A stretch of DNA of 64,000 nt from Pseudomonas sp. EpS/L25 (lineage in GTDB: Bacteria; Pseudomonadota; Gammaproteobacteria; Pseudomonadales; Pseudomonadaceae): the NCBI RefSeq assembly GCF_001512295.1, contig NZ_LNUP01000018.1:208191-272190 (forward strand), given 5' to 3'. Shown here piece after piece: positions 35,776-45,673 of this stretch. Numbering within the stretch: the first letter of the stretch is position 1; each line of letters starts with the position of its first letter. Position numbers and translations under genes: made by a program. Below the pieces are notes generated by a model. That model ran no database searches, was not told the origin of the DNA, and saw only the letters and a program-made list of their open reading frames with translations.

Positions 35776-37083
35776 ATGCAGAGCGCTACGACTTTCCCGC
35801 AGCCGTCCGTCCTTCAGCGCCGCCAGGCCAACAAGGCGGTGATCGCCACCGTGATCGGCAACGGTCTGGAATGGTTCGACTTCACCGTCTACAGCTTCTT
35901 CTCCGTGATCATCGCCAAGGTGTTCTTTCCGAGCGCCAACGAGCTGACTTCCTATCTGCTGGCCCTCGCCACCTTCGGGGTCGGTTTCTTCATGCGGCCG
36001 GTCGGGGGCATCCTGCTCGGTATCTATTCCGATCGTCGCGGCCGCAAGGCGGCACTGTCGCTGACCATCCTGCTGATGGCCGCCGGAACCCTGATCATCG
36101 CCGTGACCCCGGGCTATGCCCTGCTCGGTCTGTTCGCGCCCGCGCTCATCGTCTTCGCCCGGCTGCTGCAGGGGTTTTCCGCCGGGGGCGAAATGGGCAG
36201 CGCTACCGCCTTTCTCACCGAGCACGCACCCGCTGGCCAGAAGGCCTATTACTCCAGCTGGATCCAGGCCAGCATCGGCGTGGCGGTGGCGCTGGGGGCG
36301 GGCTTCGGCGCCCTGCTGTCGGCACTGTTGACGCCGGAGCAACTGGAGAGCTGGGGCTGGCGGCTGCCGTTCCTGTTCGGCTCGCTGATCGGCCCCGTCG
36401 GGTTCTATATTCGCAGCCGCATCGACGAGACACCGGCCTATGCCACGGTCGAGCGGGCCCAGTCGCCCTTGCGCGAGGTCTTGCGCGTCTACCCGCGGCA
36501 GACGGCGACCAGCTTTTCCATGGTCGTGCTCTGGACGGTGTGCACCTATGCCGTGCTGTTCTACCTACCGTCCTATGCGACCCGGGTGCTGGGCCTGCCC
36601 AGTGGCCTGGGCTTCACCGCCGGCATGCTCGGTGGCCTGGTGCTGCTGGTGGCGACTCCGCTGGTAGGGCGTCTGGCGGATCGCCATGGCAAGCGACCCT
36701 GGCTGCTGGGGTCGGCCGTGGCCATCTTCTGCGCCGCCTGGCCGCTGTTCTGGATGCTCAATCGCTGGCCGGGCCTGGCTTCCCTGCTGGTGTTCCAGGC
36801 CGTGCTGGGGCTGCTGATCTCCGGTTATCTGGGCGGCCTGCTGGCGGCCTTCGGCGAATTGTTGCCGACCCGGGTGCTCTCCACCGGGCTGTCGGTGGCC
36901 TACAACTTCGCGGTGACCCTATTCGGCGGTTTCGCCACCTTTACCGTGACCTGGCTGATCGCCGCCACCGGCAGCCCGTTGGCGCCGGCTTTCTACATCA
37001 TGTTCGCCGCGGCCATCAGTGCCGGGGGCGCCGCGCTGTTTCGCGACGCCGCCAGCGGCCAATCATCGGGAGAATCCGCATGA
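35776..37083 (+). CDS. MFS transporter, metabolite:H+ symporter (MHS) type
   Basis: A 435-residue permease with about 12 membrane segments. GNGLEWFDFTVYSFFS before TM1 and the loop GIYSDRRGRKAALSL are the hallmarks of the MHS subfamily (citrate, alpha-ketoglutarate, proline/betaine and shikimate symporters). ATG 35776 is set by GGGAG seven bases upstream. Its stop overlaps the amidohydrolase start by ATGA, so it probably imports the substrate or removes the product of that enzyme. Confidence 0.87.
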   Translation: MQSATTFPQPSVLQRRQANKAVIATVIGNGLEWFDFTVYSFFSVIIAKVFFPSANELTSYLLALATFGVGFFMRPVGGILLGIYSDRRGRKAALSLTILLMAAGTLIIAVTPGYALLGLFAPALIVFARLLQGFSAGGEMGSATAFLTEHAPAGQKAYYSSWIQASIGVAVALGAGFGALLSALLTPEQLESWGWRLPFLFGSLIGPVGFYIRSRIDETPAYATVERAQSPLREVLRVYPRQTATSFSMVVLWTVCTYAVLFYLPSYATRVLGLPSGLGFTAGMLGGLVLLVATPLVGRLADRHGKRPWLLGSAVAIFCAAWPLFWMLNRWPGLASLLVFQAVLGLLISGYLGGLLAAFGELLPTRVLSTGLSVAYNFAVTLFGGFATFTVTWLIAATGSPLAPAFYIMFAAAISAGGAALFRDAASGQSSGESA

Positions 37084-38333
37084 CTCAAAGCACCCCCCTG
37101 CTGCTGCGCAACGGCAAGCTGCTGGATCTGGCGAGCGGTACCCTGATCACCGGCAAGGAAGTCCTGGTGACAGGTGAACGCATCGCCGCGGTCCGCGACC
37201 AGACCGCCACGCCTCCTGCCGCTACCACGGTCATCGACCTTGCCGGGCGCACCCTGATGCCGGGTCTCATCGATTGCCATGTGCATGTGCTGGCGTCCAG
37301 TGCCAACCTGGGTTTCAACGCCCTGCAACCCAACGCCATCATCATGTATCGCGCCTTGCCCATCCTGGGCGCGATGCTCGACCGCGGCTTCACCACCGTC
37401 CGCGATGCCGGCGGCGCGGACTGGGCGCTGGCTCGCTCCATCGCGCTGGGGTTGGTGCCGGGCCCGCGGATCTTCGCCTCCGGCAAGGCGCTGTCGCAGA
37501 CCGGCGGCCATGGGGACATGCGGGCGCGTGGGGAGCTCTTGCTGAACGAGCCGTGCAGCTGCTGCTTCCGCGCCGGCGCCATTGCCCGGGTGGTTGATGG
37601 GGTGGACAACGTGCGCAAGGCAGTGCGCGAAGAACTACAGCAGGGCGCCAGCCAGATCAAGATCATGGCCTCCGGCGGTGTTTCCTCGCCCACCGATCCC
37701 ATCGCCAACACTCAGTACAGCGAAGCCGAGATTCGCGCCATCGTCGAGGAAGCCGAGGCGGCCAATACCTATGTGATGGCCCACGCCTATACCGCCCGCG
37801 CCATTCGCCGCGCCGTGGCGTGCGGGGTGCGCACCATCGAACATGGCAATCTGGTCGACCGGGAGACGGCGCGGTTGATGCGCGAGCGGGGCGCCTTCGC
37901 CGTGCCCACCCAGGTGACCTACGAGATGCTCGCCGAGCACGGCGCCCGCTATGGTCTGCCGGCGGATTCCGTGGCCAAGATCGAAGACGTCCGTCTGGCG
38001 GGCCGTCGGGCCCTGGCATTCTTCGCCGAGGCGGGCGTACCCATGGGCTACGGCTCCGACCTGCTGGGCGAGATGCACGAATACCAGACCCAGGAACTGC
38101 GCATCCGCGCCGAGGTGCTGGGCAATCTGGAAGCCTTGCGCAGCGCCACCAGTGTCGCGGCACGCATCCTCGAGCGCGAGGGCGAGCTGGGTTGCATCGC
38201 GACCGGAGCCCTGGCGGATCTGCTGGTCGTGGATGGCGATCCGCTGACTGATATCTCCTGCCTCGTGGGGCAAGGCGAAAGACTCGACGTCATCCTGCAA
38301 GGTGGCCGCCTGGTGAAGAATCGCCTCGGGTGA
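37080..38333 (+). CDS. Metal-dependent amidohydrolase family protein
   Basis: A 417-residue TIM-barrel amidohydrolase. Metal ligands are visible as DCHVHV, a Lys in QIKIMASGG, His in MAHAYTARAI, IEHGN and the Asp in GYGSDLLGEM. The order fits the imidazolonepropionase-like/Xaa-Arg dipeptidase (Cc2672-type) group that hydrolyses N-acyl amino acids, dipeptides or cyclic amides. No signal peptide is present. Coupled by ATGA overlap to the MHS transporter. The exact substrate is unknown. Confidence 0.83.
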   Translation: MTQSTPLLLRNGKLLDLASGTLITGKEVLVTGERIAAVRDQTATPPAATTVIDLAGRTLMPGLIDCHVHVLASSANLGFNALQPNAIIMYRALPILGAMLDRGFTTVRDAGGADWALARSIALGLVPGPRIFASGKALSQTGGHGDMRARGELLLNEPCSCCFRAGAIARVVDGVDNVRKAVREELQQGASQIKIMASGGVSSPTDPIANTQYSEAEIRAIVEEAEAANTYVMAHAYTARAIRRAVACGVRTIEHGNLVDRETARLMRERGAFAVPTQVTYEMLAEHGARYGLPADSVAKIEDVRLAGRRALAFFAEAGVPMGYGSDLLGEMHEYQTQELRIRAEVLGNLEALRSATSVAARILEREGELGCIATGALADLLVVDGDPLTDISCLVGQGERLDVILQGGRLVKNRLG

Positions 38334-38394
38334 AGGGAGTCTTGCCGGCCTGGCGCGGTCCCCTGTAGCAGTCAACGCCCATGGAGAACTCGCG

Positions 38395-38796
38395 ATGCCC
38401 CTCGCCGCAACCGAACTCGGCAGCCACTATCAGGCCTATCTCGACTGCCTCAACCGCCAGGCCTGGGTGGAGCTTGGCCGCTATGTCGACCAGGCCGTCG
38501 AGCATAACGGCCGCCCGCTGGGTTTGACCGGCTACCAGGCCATGCTCGAAGGCGATCATGCCGCCATTCCCGATCTGCGCTTCGCCGCACGCCTCCTGGT
38601 AGTCGAGGCGCCCTGGCTGGCCGCGCAGCTTGACTTCGACTGCACGCCGCGTGGCGAGCTATTCGGGCTGGCGGTGAACGGACGACGGGTTCAATTCAGC
38701 GAGCATGTCTTCTATCGTTTCGAGAACGATCGAATCCGCGAGGTGCGTTCGCTGATCGACGTGGCAGCGATCAGGGCGCAATTGGAGACGGATTGA
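38395..38796 (+). CDS. SnoaL-like/ester cyclase family protein (NTF2 fold)
   Basis: A 133-residue protein beginning MPLAATELGSHYQAYLDCLN, with FSEHVFYRFENDRIREVRSL near its end, typical of the SnoaL-like polyketide-cyclase/NTF2-like superfamily. Members bind or isomerise small organic molecules. It follows the amidohydrolase by 61 bp and is likely co-transcribed. Its reaction cannot be inferred. Confidence 0.7.
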   Translation: MPLAATELGSHYQAYLDCLNRQAWVELGRYVDQAVEHNGRPLGLTGYQAMLEGDHAAIPDLRFAARLLVVEAPWLAAQLDFDCTPRGELFGLAVNGRRVQFSEHVFYRFENDRIREVRSLIDVAAIRAQLETD

Positions 38797-38875
38797 CGCC
38801 TGGCCAGCCTTCCGGTGGTGGTTGGGCCTCTGTGCAAGGCTGAAGGCCTGCCGATGGGCGTTGACTGAGCGACCG

Positions 38876-38913
38876 AGGGAAACCACCCCACACGGCGTGC
38901 CGTGCGGGGTGGC
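38876..38913 (-). terminator. Terminator of the bkd operon
   Basis: CCACCCCACACGGC (38883-38896) pairs with GCCGTGCGGGGTGG (38899-38912), with a single mismatch and a GT loop. On the minus strand it follows the lpdV stop and is trailed by TTTCC. Confidence 0.65.
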
Positions 38914-38917
38914 GTCG

Positions 38918-40300
38918 TCACAGGTGCAAGGCCCGACCCAGCGCCTTCAGCGCCGCTTCCTGAACCGCTTCGCCTAGGGTGGGATGCGGATGCAAGGTAG
39001 CGGCGACGTCTTCCAGCTGCATGCCCATTTCCAGACTGTGGGAAAAGGCCGTGGCCAGTTCCGCCACCTGCTGCCCGGTGGCCTGCCAGCCGAGGATGCG
39101 ATGGTCGTCCGCGCGGGCCACCACCCGCACGAAGCCTTCCGGCGCCTCCAGGGTCAGGGCGCGGCCATTGGCGGCGAAGGGAAAGCTGGCGACCAGTGTC
39201 TCCAATCCCTGGGTCTTGGCCTGCTCCGGCGTGAGACCGACCACCACGATTTCCGGATCTGTGTAGCAAACCGCCGGAATGGCCACCGGCGCGAAGCGCC
39301 GACGCTTGCCGGCGATCAGCTCGGCTACCACTTCGCCCTGGGCCATGGCGCGATGGGCCAGCAGCGGTTCGCCGGTGAGATCACCGATGGCCCAGACGTC
39401 GGTCATGCTGGTGCGGCAGCCGTCGTCGACGCGGATGTAGCGACCGTCGAAATCCAGGGGCAGGCGCTCCAGGCCTTCGGTGCGGGGGCGGCGGCCGGCG
39501 GCGACCAGGATGCGCTGGGCTGGCAGGGTACGTTCCTGGCCTGCGGAATTGGTCATCCGCAGACCGGCGCCGTCTTCAGCCAGGCCGGCAACCCGGCAAT
39601 TCAGATGCAGCTCGATGCCCAGCCGTTCCAGCCGCTGGCGCAGCGGCGTCGTCAGCTCGGTGTCATAGCCGGGTAGCAGCCGCGACTGGGCTTCCACCAC
39701 CGCGACCCGGGCGCCCAGCTTGCGATAGGCGATGCCTAGCTCCAGGCCGATATAGCCGGCGCCCACCACCACAAGATGCTCGGGAATCTCCGTGGGTGAC
39801 AGCGCCTCGGTGGCCGAGATCACCGGGCCGCCGAAGGGCAGGTTGGGCAACTCCACCGAGGCGGAGCCCATGGCCAGTACCAGGTGTTCGGTGCGGATGC
39901 GTAGTCGCTCACCGCCGGCACGCTGCACCTCGACGGTCTTGCCGTCGAGGATTTCGGCCCAGCCCTCGATCACCGTCACGCCCTGCTTCTTGAGCAGCGC
40001 GGCGACGCCGGTGGTGAGGCGGTCGACGATGCCGTTCTTCCAGGCCACGGCCTGGCCGAGGTCCAGTTCCGGACGCCCGTGGCGAATGCCCAGGCTGCCC
40101 TGTTCCGCACGATTGCAAGCCCGATGGTATTCCTCGGCCACGTGGATCATGGCTTTTGAAGGGATGCAGCCGACGTTGAGGCAGGTCCCGCCGAGAGCGG
40201 CGCCTTCCACCAGGGTGGTGGCGATGCCCAGTTGGGCGGCGCGCAGGGCGGCGACATAACCGCCGGGGCCGCCGCCGATGATGAGGAGTCGGGTGTCCAT
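38918..40300 (-). CDS. lpdV: Dihydrolipoamide dehydrogenase (E3) of branched-chain 2-oxoacid dehydrogenase
   Basis: A 460-residue FAD flavoprotein with N-terminal [17 protein letters not shown], the redox disulphide [13 protein letters not shown], a second NAD-binding motif [12 protein letters not shown], and the C-terminal [15 protein letters not shown] catalytic His. It reoxidises dihydrolipoamide on E2 with NAD+. It is the last gene of bkdA1-bkdA2-bkdB-lpdV, two bases after bkdB. Confidence 0.93.
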   Translation of the reverse strand: MDTRLLIIGGGPGGYVAALRAAQLGIATTLVEGAALGGTCLNVGCIPSKAMIHVAEEYHRACNRAEQGSLGIRHGRPELDLGQAVAWKNGIVDRLTTGVAALLKKQGVTVIEGWAEILDGKTVEVQRAGGERLRIRTEHLVLAMGSASVELPNLPFGGPVISATEALSPTEIPEHLVVVGAGYIGLELGIAYRKLGARVAVVEAQSRLLPGYDTELTTPLRQRLERLGIELHLNCRVAGLAEDGAGLRMTNSAGQERTLPAQRILVAAGRRPRTEGLERLPLDFDGRYIRVDDGCRTSMTDVWAIGDLTGEPLLAHRAMAQGEVVAELIAGKRRRFAPVAIPAVCYTDPEIVVVGLTPEQAKTQGLETLVASFPFAANGRALTLEAPEGFVRVVARADDHRILGWQATGQQVAELATAFSHSLEMGMQLEDVAATLHPHPTLGEAVQEAALKALGRALHL

Positions 40301-40302
40301 GG

Positions 40303-41589
40303 CTACTCCAGGAAAAGGGTGGCGGGTTGTTCGAGTAGCTGGCGCACGGCCTGGATGAAGCTGGCGGCGTCCTGGCCATCGATCAGCCGGTGGTCGAAGG
40401 AGGCGGAGAGATTCATCAGCTTGCGCGGTACCACCAGCCCATGGCGGAAGGCCGGGCGCTCGACGATGCGATTGACGCCGATGATGGCCACCTCGGGATG
40501 ATTGATGATGGGTGTGGAGGCGATGCCCCCCAGGGGACCGAGGCTGCTGATGGTCAGGGTCGAGCCGGACATTTCGTCGCGACCGGCCTTGCCGCCGCGC
40601 ACCGCGGTCGCCAGCCGGGCTACCTCCTGGGCACAGCCCCAGAGATCCAGGGTCTCGGCGTGGCGCACCACCGGTACTGCGAGACCCTGTTCGCCCTGGG
40701 TGGCGATGCCCAGGTGCACCGCGCCGTAGCGGGTCACGGTGCTGCTCTCCTCATCGAAGCGCGCATTCATCTGCGGAAAGTCCCGCACCGCCACTACCAG
40801 AGCGCGAGTCAGGAAGGGCAGCAGGGTGAGATGGGCACGACGACCCTGCCAGCGCTGGTTGAGGGTGGCGCGCAAGGCTTCCAGCTCGGTGACATCCACC
40901 TCTTCCACATAGGTGAAGTGGGGGATATGCCGCTTGGCGGCCTGCATCTTCTCGGCGATCTTGCGTCTCAGGCCGATCAGCGGGATGCGCTCCTCGCCAC
41001 TGCGTTTCGCCAGCCCTCCGCCGCCGGTGGCGGGCGGCAACCCGGCGTCGCGTTGCTGCACATAGACATCGAGATCGCCATGCAGGATACGGCCACCCTG
41101 ACCGGTACCGCTGACGAAGCGGAGCTCGATGCCCAGGTCCCAGGCGTGCTGGCGCACAGCCGGCGAAGCCAGCGGCGGGCTGCCGGGGGCCGGACGGGAA
41201 GCCGGTCGGTCGTCGTCGTGAGGGACCTCCAGTTCCGGACGTCGCGGGGCAGGTGCCGCCTCGGGCCTGGACGCTTCCGACCTGGGTGCCGGTGCGGGGG
41301 CTGGCTCCGCTGCCGCCGGTCGATTGGCTTCGCGTTGATTGCCGTCGCCGGCCACCTCCAGGCGGATCAGCTCGGCGCCCACGGCCAGGACCTGGCCGGG
41401 CGCGCCGCCCAGGGCGACCACCCGACCCACCACCGGGGAGGGGATCTCCACCATGGCCTTGTCGGTCATGACGTCGGCCAGGGTCTGGTCCTCGCCGACT
41501 TCATCCCCTACCGCCACGTACCACTTGACCAGTTCCACCTCGGCGATGCCTTCGCCGATGTCGGGCATCTTGATGACATGGGTACCCAT
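40303..41589 (-). CDS. bkdB: Branched-chain 2-oxoacid dehydrogenase E2 (dihydrolipoamide acyltransferase)
   Basis: A 428-residue protein with an N-terminal lipoyl domain (lipoyl-Lys in TDKAMVEIP, about residue 49), a Pro/Ala-rich linker, and a peripheral-subunit-binding domain around [20 protein letters not shown]. The catalytic domain carries [10 protein letters not shown] near the C-terminus. It transfers the branched acyl group to CoA. It starts one base after the bkdA2 stop. Confidence 0.93.
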   Translation of the reverse strand: MGTHVIKMPDIGEGIAEVELVKWYVAVGDEVGEDQTLADVMTDKAMVEIPSPVVGRVVALGGAPGQVLAVGAELIRLEVAGDGNQREANRPAAAEPAPAPAPRSEASRPEAAPAPRRPELEVPHDDDRPASRPAPGSPPLASPAVRQHAWDLGIELRFVSGTGQGGRILHGDLDVYVQQRDAGLPPATGGGGLAKRSGEERIPLIGLRRKIAEKMQAAKRHIPHFTYVEEVDVTELEALRATLNQRWQGRRAHLTLLPFLTRALVVAVRDFPQMNARFDEESSTVTRYGAVHLGIATQGEQGLAVPVVRHAETLDLWGCAQEVARLATAVRGGKAGRDEMSGSTLTISSLGPLGGIASTPIINHPEVAIIGVNRIVERPAFRHGLVVPRKLMNLSASFDHRLIDGQDAASFIQAVRQLLEQPATLFLE

Positions 41590-41590
41590 C

Positions 41591-42649
41591 TCAGACCTCC
41601 ATCACGCGCTTGAGCGCGGCGCCGACCCGGGACGGACCCGGGAAGTAGTCCCATTCCTGGGCGTGCGGATAGGGGGTGTCCCAGCCGGTCACGCGCTCGA
41701 TGGGCGCCTCCAGGCGATGGAAGCAGTGCTCCTGCATGAGGGACACCAGCTCGGCGCCATAGCCGCAGGTACGGGTGGCTTCGTGGACCACCACGCAGCG
41801 GCCGGTCTTGTTCACCGAATCGGTGAGGGTCTGCAGATCCAGCGGCCAGAGGCTGCGGATGTCGATCACCTCGGCGTCGATGCCGGTCTCGGCAGCGGCC
41901 GCCAGGGCGACCCAGACGGTGGTGCCATAGGTCAGCACCGTGACCTGCCTGCCGGGACGGACCACGGCGGCCCGTTCCAGCTCGACCCGGTAGTAGCCAT
42001 CCGGCACGGCACTGGCCGGATGGCCCGACCAGGGCGTCACCGGGCGGTCGTGGTGGCCGTCGAAAGGGCCGTTGTAGAGGCGCTTGGGTTCGAGAAAGAT
42101 CACCGGGTCGTCGCTTTCGATGGAGGCGATCAGCAGGCCCTTGGCGTCGTAGGGGTTGGAGGGCATCACCGTGCGCAGGCCGCAGACCTGGGTGAACATG
42201 GCCTCCGGGCTCTGGCTGTGGGTCTGGCCACCATAGATGCCGCCACCACAGGGCATGCGGAACACCAGCGGCGAGGTGAACTGGCCCACCGAGCGATAGC
42301 GCAGCCGCGCCGCCTCGGAGACGATCTGGTCGATGGCCGGGTAGACGTAGTCGGCGAACTGGATCTCCGCCACCGGCCGCAGGCCATAGGCGCCCATGCC
42401 CACGGCGGCGCCGGCGATGCCGTTCTCCGAGATGGGCGCATCGAACACCCGCGAGGCGCCGTACTTGGCCTGCAGGCCCTCGGTACAGCGAAAGACGCCA
42501 CCGAAGTAGCCCACGTCCTCGCCAAACACCACGACGTTGCTGTCGCGTTCGAGCATCACGTCCAGCCCCGAGCGGATGGCCTGGATCATGGTCAGGGTGC
42601 TGCGGCTGCCGGCCTGGGTCGGCAGGTCGGTTTCCTGTTGTACGGTCAT
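41591..42649 (-). CDS. bkdA2: Branched-chain 2-oxoacid dehydrogenase E1 beta subunit
   Basis: A 352-residue transketolase-like subunit starting at ATG 42647-42649 (MTVQQETDLPTQAGSRSTLT) with GGAAG upstream. GEDVGYFGGVFR, FDAPISENGIAGAAVGMGAY and RMPCGGGIYGGQTHSQSPEA are hallmarks of BCKDH E1 beta. With E1 alpha it decarboxylates 2-oxoisovalerate, 2-oxoisocaproate and 3-methyl-2-oxovalerate using TPP. Four-base gap to bkdA1. Confidence 0.94.
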   Translation of the reverse strand: MTVQQETDLPTQAGSRSTLTMIQAIRSGLDVMLERDSNVVVFGEDVGYFGGVFRCTEGLQAKYGASRVFDAPISENGIAGAAVGMGAYGLRPVAEIQFADYVYPAIDQIVSEAARLRYRSVGQFTSPLVFRMPCGGGIYGGQTHSQSPEAMFTQVCGLRTVMPSNPYDAKGLLIASIESDDPVIFLEPKRLYNGPFDGHHDRPVTPWSGHPASAVPDGYYRVELERAAVVRPGRQVTVLTYGTTVWVALAAAAETGIDAEVIDIRSLWPLDLQTLTDSVNKTGRCVVVHEATRTCGYGAELVSLMQEHCFHRLEAPIERVTGWDTPYPHAQEWDYFPGPSRVGAALKRVMEV

Positions 42650-42653
42650 GGCG

Positions 42654-43988
<1,335 letters not shown>

Positions 43989-44109
43989 TTATTGGTCACC
44001 TGAGTATAGGCCGGCATTGCTAGCCGTTTTGCCGCAATTTCGGGGTGGGCAGCCTGACCTTTTGGTGTTATTGAACTCCCTACAAGAACAACAGTGGAGG
44101 TTTTGCACC

Positions 44110-44571
44110 ATGGCTGGTCTGGACCGTATCGACCTGCGCATCCTCAATGCCCTGTCCGCCGACGGGCGCCTGAGCTGGCGCGATCTGGCGCAGAAGATCG
44201 GGTTGTCGCTGACCCCTACCTTGCGGCGGGTCAAGCGGCTGGAAGAGGAGCGCTACATCCAGGGCTATCATGCCCAGCTCGACGAAACCCGGCTGGCCGG
44301 TAGCGTCAGCGTCTTCGTCTCGGTACGGTTGGAAAAGCAATCCACCGACTACCTGCGCGCCTTCGAGCGGGAGATCGTCAAGGCGCCCCAGGTGATGAGC
44401 TGTTTCCAGATGACGGGGGATGCCGACTACGTGCTGCGGGTGGTGGTGCAGGATTTGGCGGCCTACCAGCATTTTCTGGCAGAAACCCTGACCTGCATCC
44501 CCGGGGTGGCCAGCGTAACCTCGGCCTTTTCGCTCAAGGCCGTGCTGCTGCGACCGGCACCGCCGCTCTGA
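44110..44571 (+). CDS. bkdR: Lrp/AsnC-family regulator of the bkd operon
   Basis: A 153-residue regulator with N-terminal HTH (LDRIDLRILNALSADGRLSW RDLAQKIGLS, split here) and a C-terminal RAM/AsnC ligand domain (MTGDADYVLRVVVQDLAAYQ). ATG 44110 is behind GGAGG. In P. putida BkdR binds branched-chain amino acids and activates the divergent bkd operon; the 223-bp intergenic region fits the same arrangement. Its stop is seven bases from the next convergent gene. Confidence 0.9.
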   Translation: MAGLDRIDLRILNALSADGRLSWRDLAQKIGLSLTPTLRRVKRLEEERYIQGYHAQLDETRLAGSVSVFVSVRLEKQSTDYLRAFEREIVKAPQVMSCFQMTGDADYVLRVVVQDLAAYQHFLAETLTCIPGVASVTSAFSLKAVLLRPAPPL

Positions 44572-44578
44572 TGGCGAC

Positions 44579-44788
44579 TCAGACGGCCAGCGAGCTACGA
44601 GCCTGCTGCGCCTGCTGCTCGCAATAGCGAGCGTCCTGCAATCGGGCGATATCGAGTATGAGCGTGACATGGCGCCGACCGTCCTTGTCGCTAAGCCGTA
44701 CGGGCAGGGCACCGTCGGGCGCGAGGGGACCAAACAGGCAATCGATATTCTTGAGGCAGGAGACGAAGTGCTGGGTCAGGACGTACAT
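44579..44788 (-). CDS. Hypothetical protein (69 aa)
   Basis: MYVLTQHFVSCLKNIDCLFG continues with a basic middle and ends with Gln/Ala-rich QQAQQARSSLAV. The start codon has no strong Shine-Dalgarno, and the gene is convergent with bkdR. No family is recognised. Coding status is uncertain. Confidence 0.4.
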   Translation of the reverse strand: MYVLTQHFVSCLKNIDCLFGPLAPDGALPVRLSDKDGRRHVTLILDIARLQDARYCEQQAQQARSSLAV

Positions 44789-44869
44789 GGCGGGCAGAAC
44801 TGATCGTGAGGTGGCGATGTGACACTATTCACACCGCCATGGTTCCTCAAGCGGCCTGCGACCGAAGGG

Positions 44870-45277
44870 TCAAACGCTGGGCGTGACGGAGTAGGCGACC
44901 CCGTTGACGGTATCGATCAACTGACCGATGGACCAAGGCTTGGGCAGGAAGCGCACCTTGCACTTGATGCTCGCCGTCGACGGCGTCTCGTAGCCAGACA
45001 TGACGATTATGGGCATGTCAGGCCACCTTTGGCACACCAGATTCGCCAGTTGTGCGCCGTCCATGGAGCCGGGCATGCGGATGTCCGTCAGCAGGATGTC
45101 GATGTTGGCCTCTTCTGTTTCCAGAATCGGCAGAGCGGCATCGGCGGAGTCAGCGGCGATGATGTTGAAGCCTTCAGGTTCGAGGATCTCACGGACGAAG
45201 TCCGCTACCAGAGGCTCGTCGTCCACCACCAGGAGAGTGGGTCGGAAGACAGGGGTTCCCGGCTGTTCTGCGCGCAT
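44870..45277 (-). CDS. Single-domain response regulator
   Basis: A 135-residue receiver domain with acidic pocket Asp19-Asp20, phospho-acceptor Asp65 in LTDIRMPG, Ser94 in VMSGY and Lys113 in FLPKPW. There is no output domain, so it acts through protein contacts, like CheY or Spo0F types. The FLPKPW variant and GSMDGAQLA resemble FixJ/hybrid-kinase-associated receivers in Pseudomonas. No kinase is adjacent. Confidence 0.88.
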   Translation of the reverse strand: MRAEQPGTPVFRPTLLVVDDEPLVADFVREILEPEGFNIIAADSADAALPILETEEANIDILLTDIRMPGSMDGAQLANLVCQRWPDMPIIVMSGYETPSTASIKCKVRFLPKPWSIGQLIDTVNGVAYSVTPSV

Positions 45278-45539
45278 GACTGGACCTTATATACAAGACG
45301 TTGCTGAGCCTTGGAAAGCGATGGCGGAAGAAAATTCCCCGCGTGGGTCAAGGCCGATCATGGGCGTCAGATTTCTGTCTGGCGGCATTAAGTCTCTCGT
45401 CAATCGCCGCTTTTCGGCAGTGCGACCCTAAGTCGCGCACATTTGGTTACGTTTTACCAAGCGCCTCTAGACTGGGGCTTTGGGCGTTGTCCGTGGTGGA
45501 AGACCAAAGAATTAAACCTGCGTCAGAAAATAGCTGGCA

Positions 45540-45559
45540 TATGACTTGTATTAGTCATA
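45540..45559. promoter_or_regulatory. Inverted repeat upstream of the GH5 gene
   Basis: TATGACT (45540-45546) and AGTCATA (45553-45559) flank TGTATT in the 396-bp gap between the response regulator and the glycosidase. It could be an operator. Nothing else recognisable lies in 45278-45673. Confidence 0.3.
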
Positions 45560-45673
45560 CCAACTGCAGGACGCAGAGATTCTTCGTCACGTCCCAGTGG
45601 CCCTACCTTGAACCCAGGCTTCGCTCGTAAAAAAAGGACATCGACGCCACGCCTCCCAAAGCAGTACCTGTCC

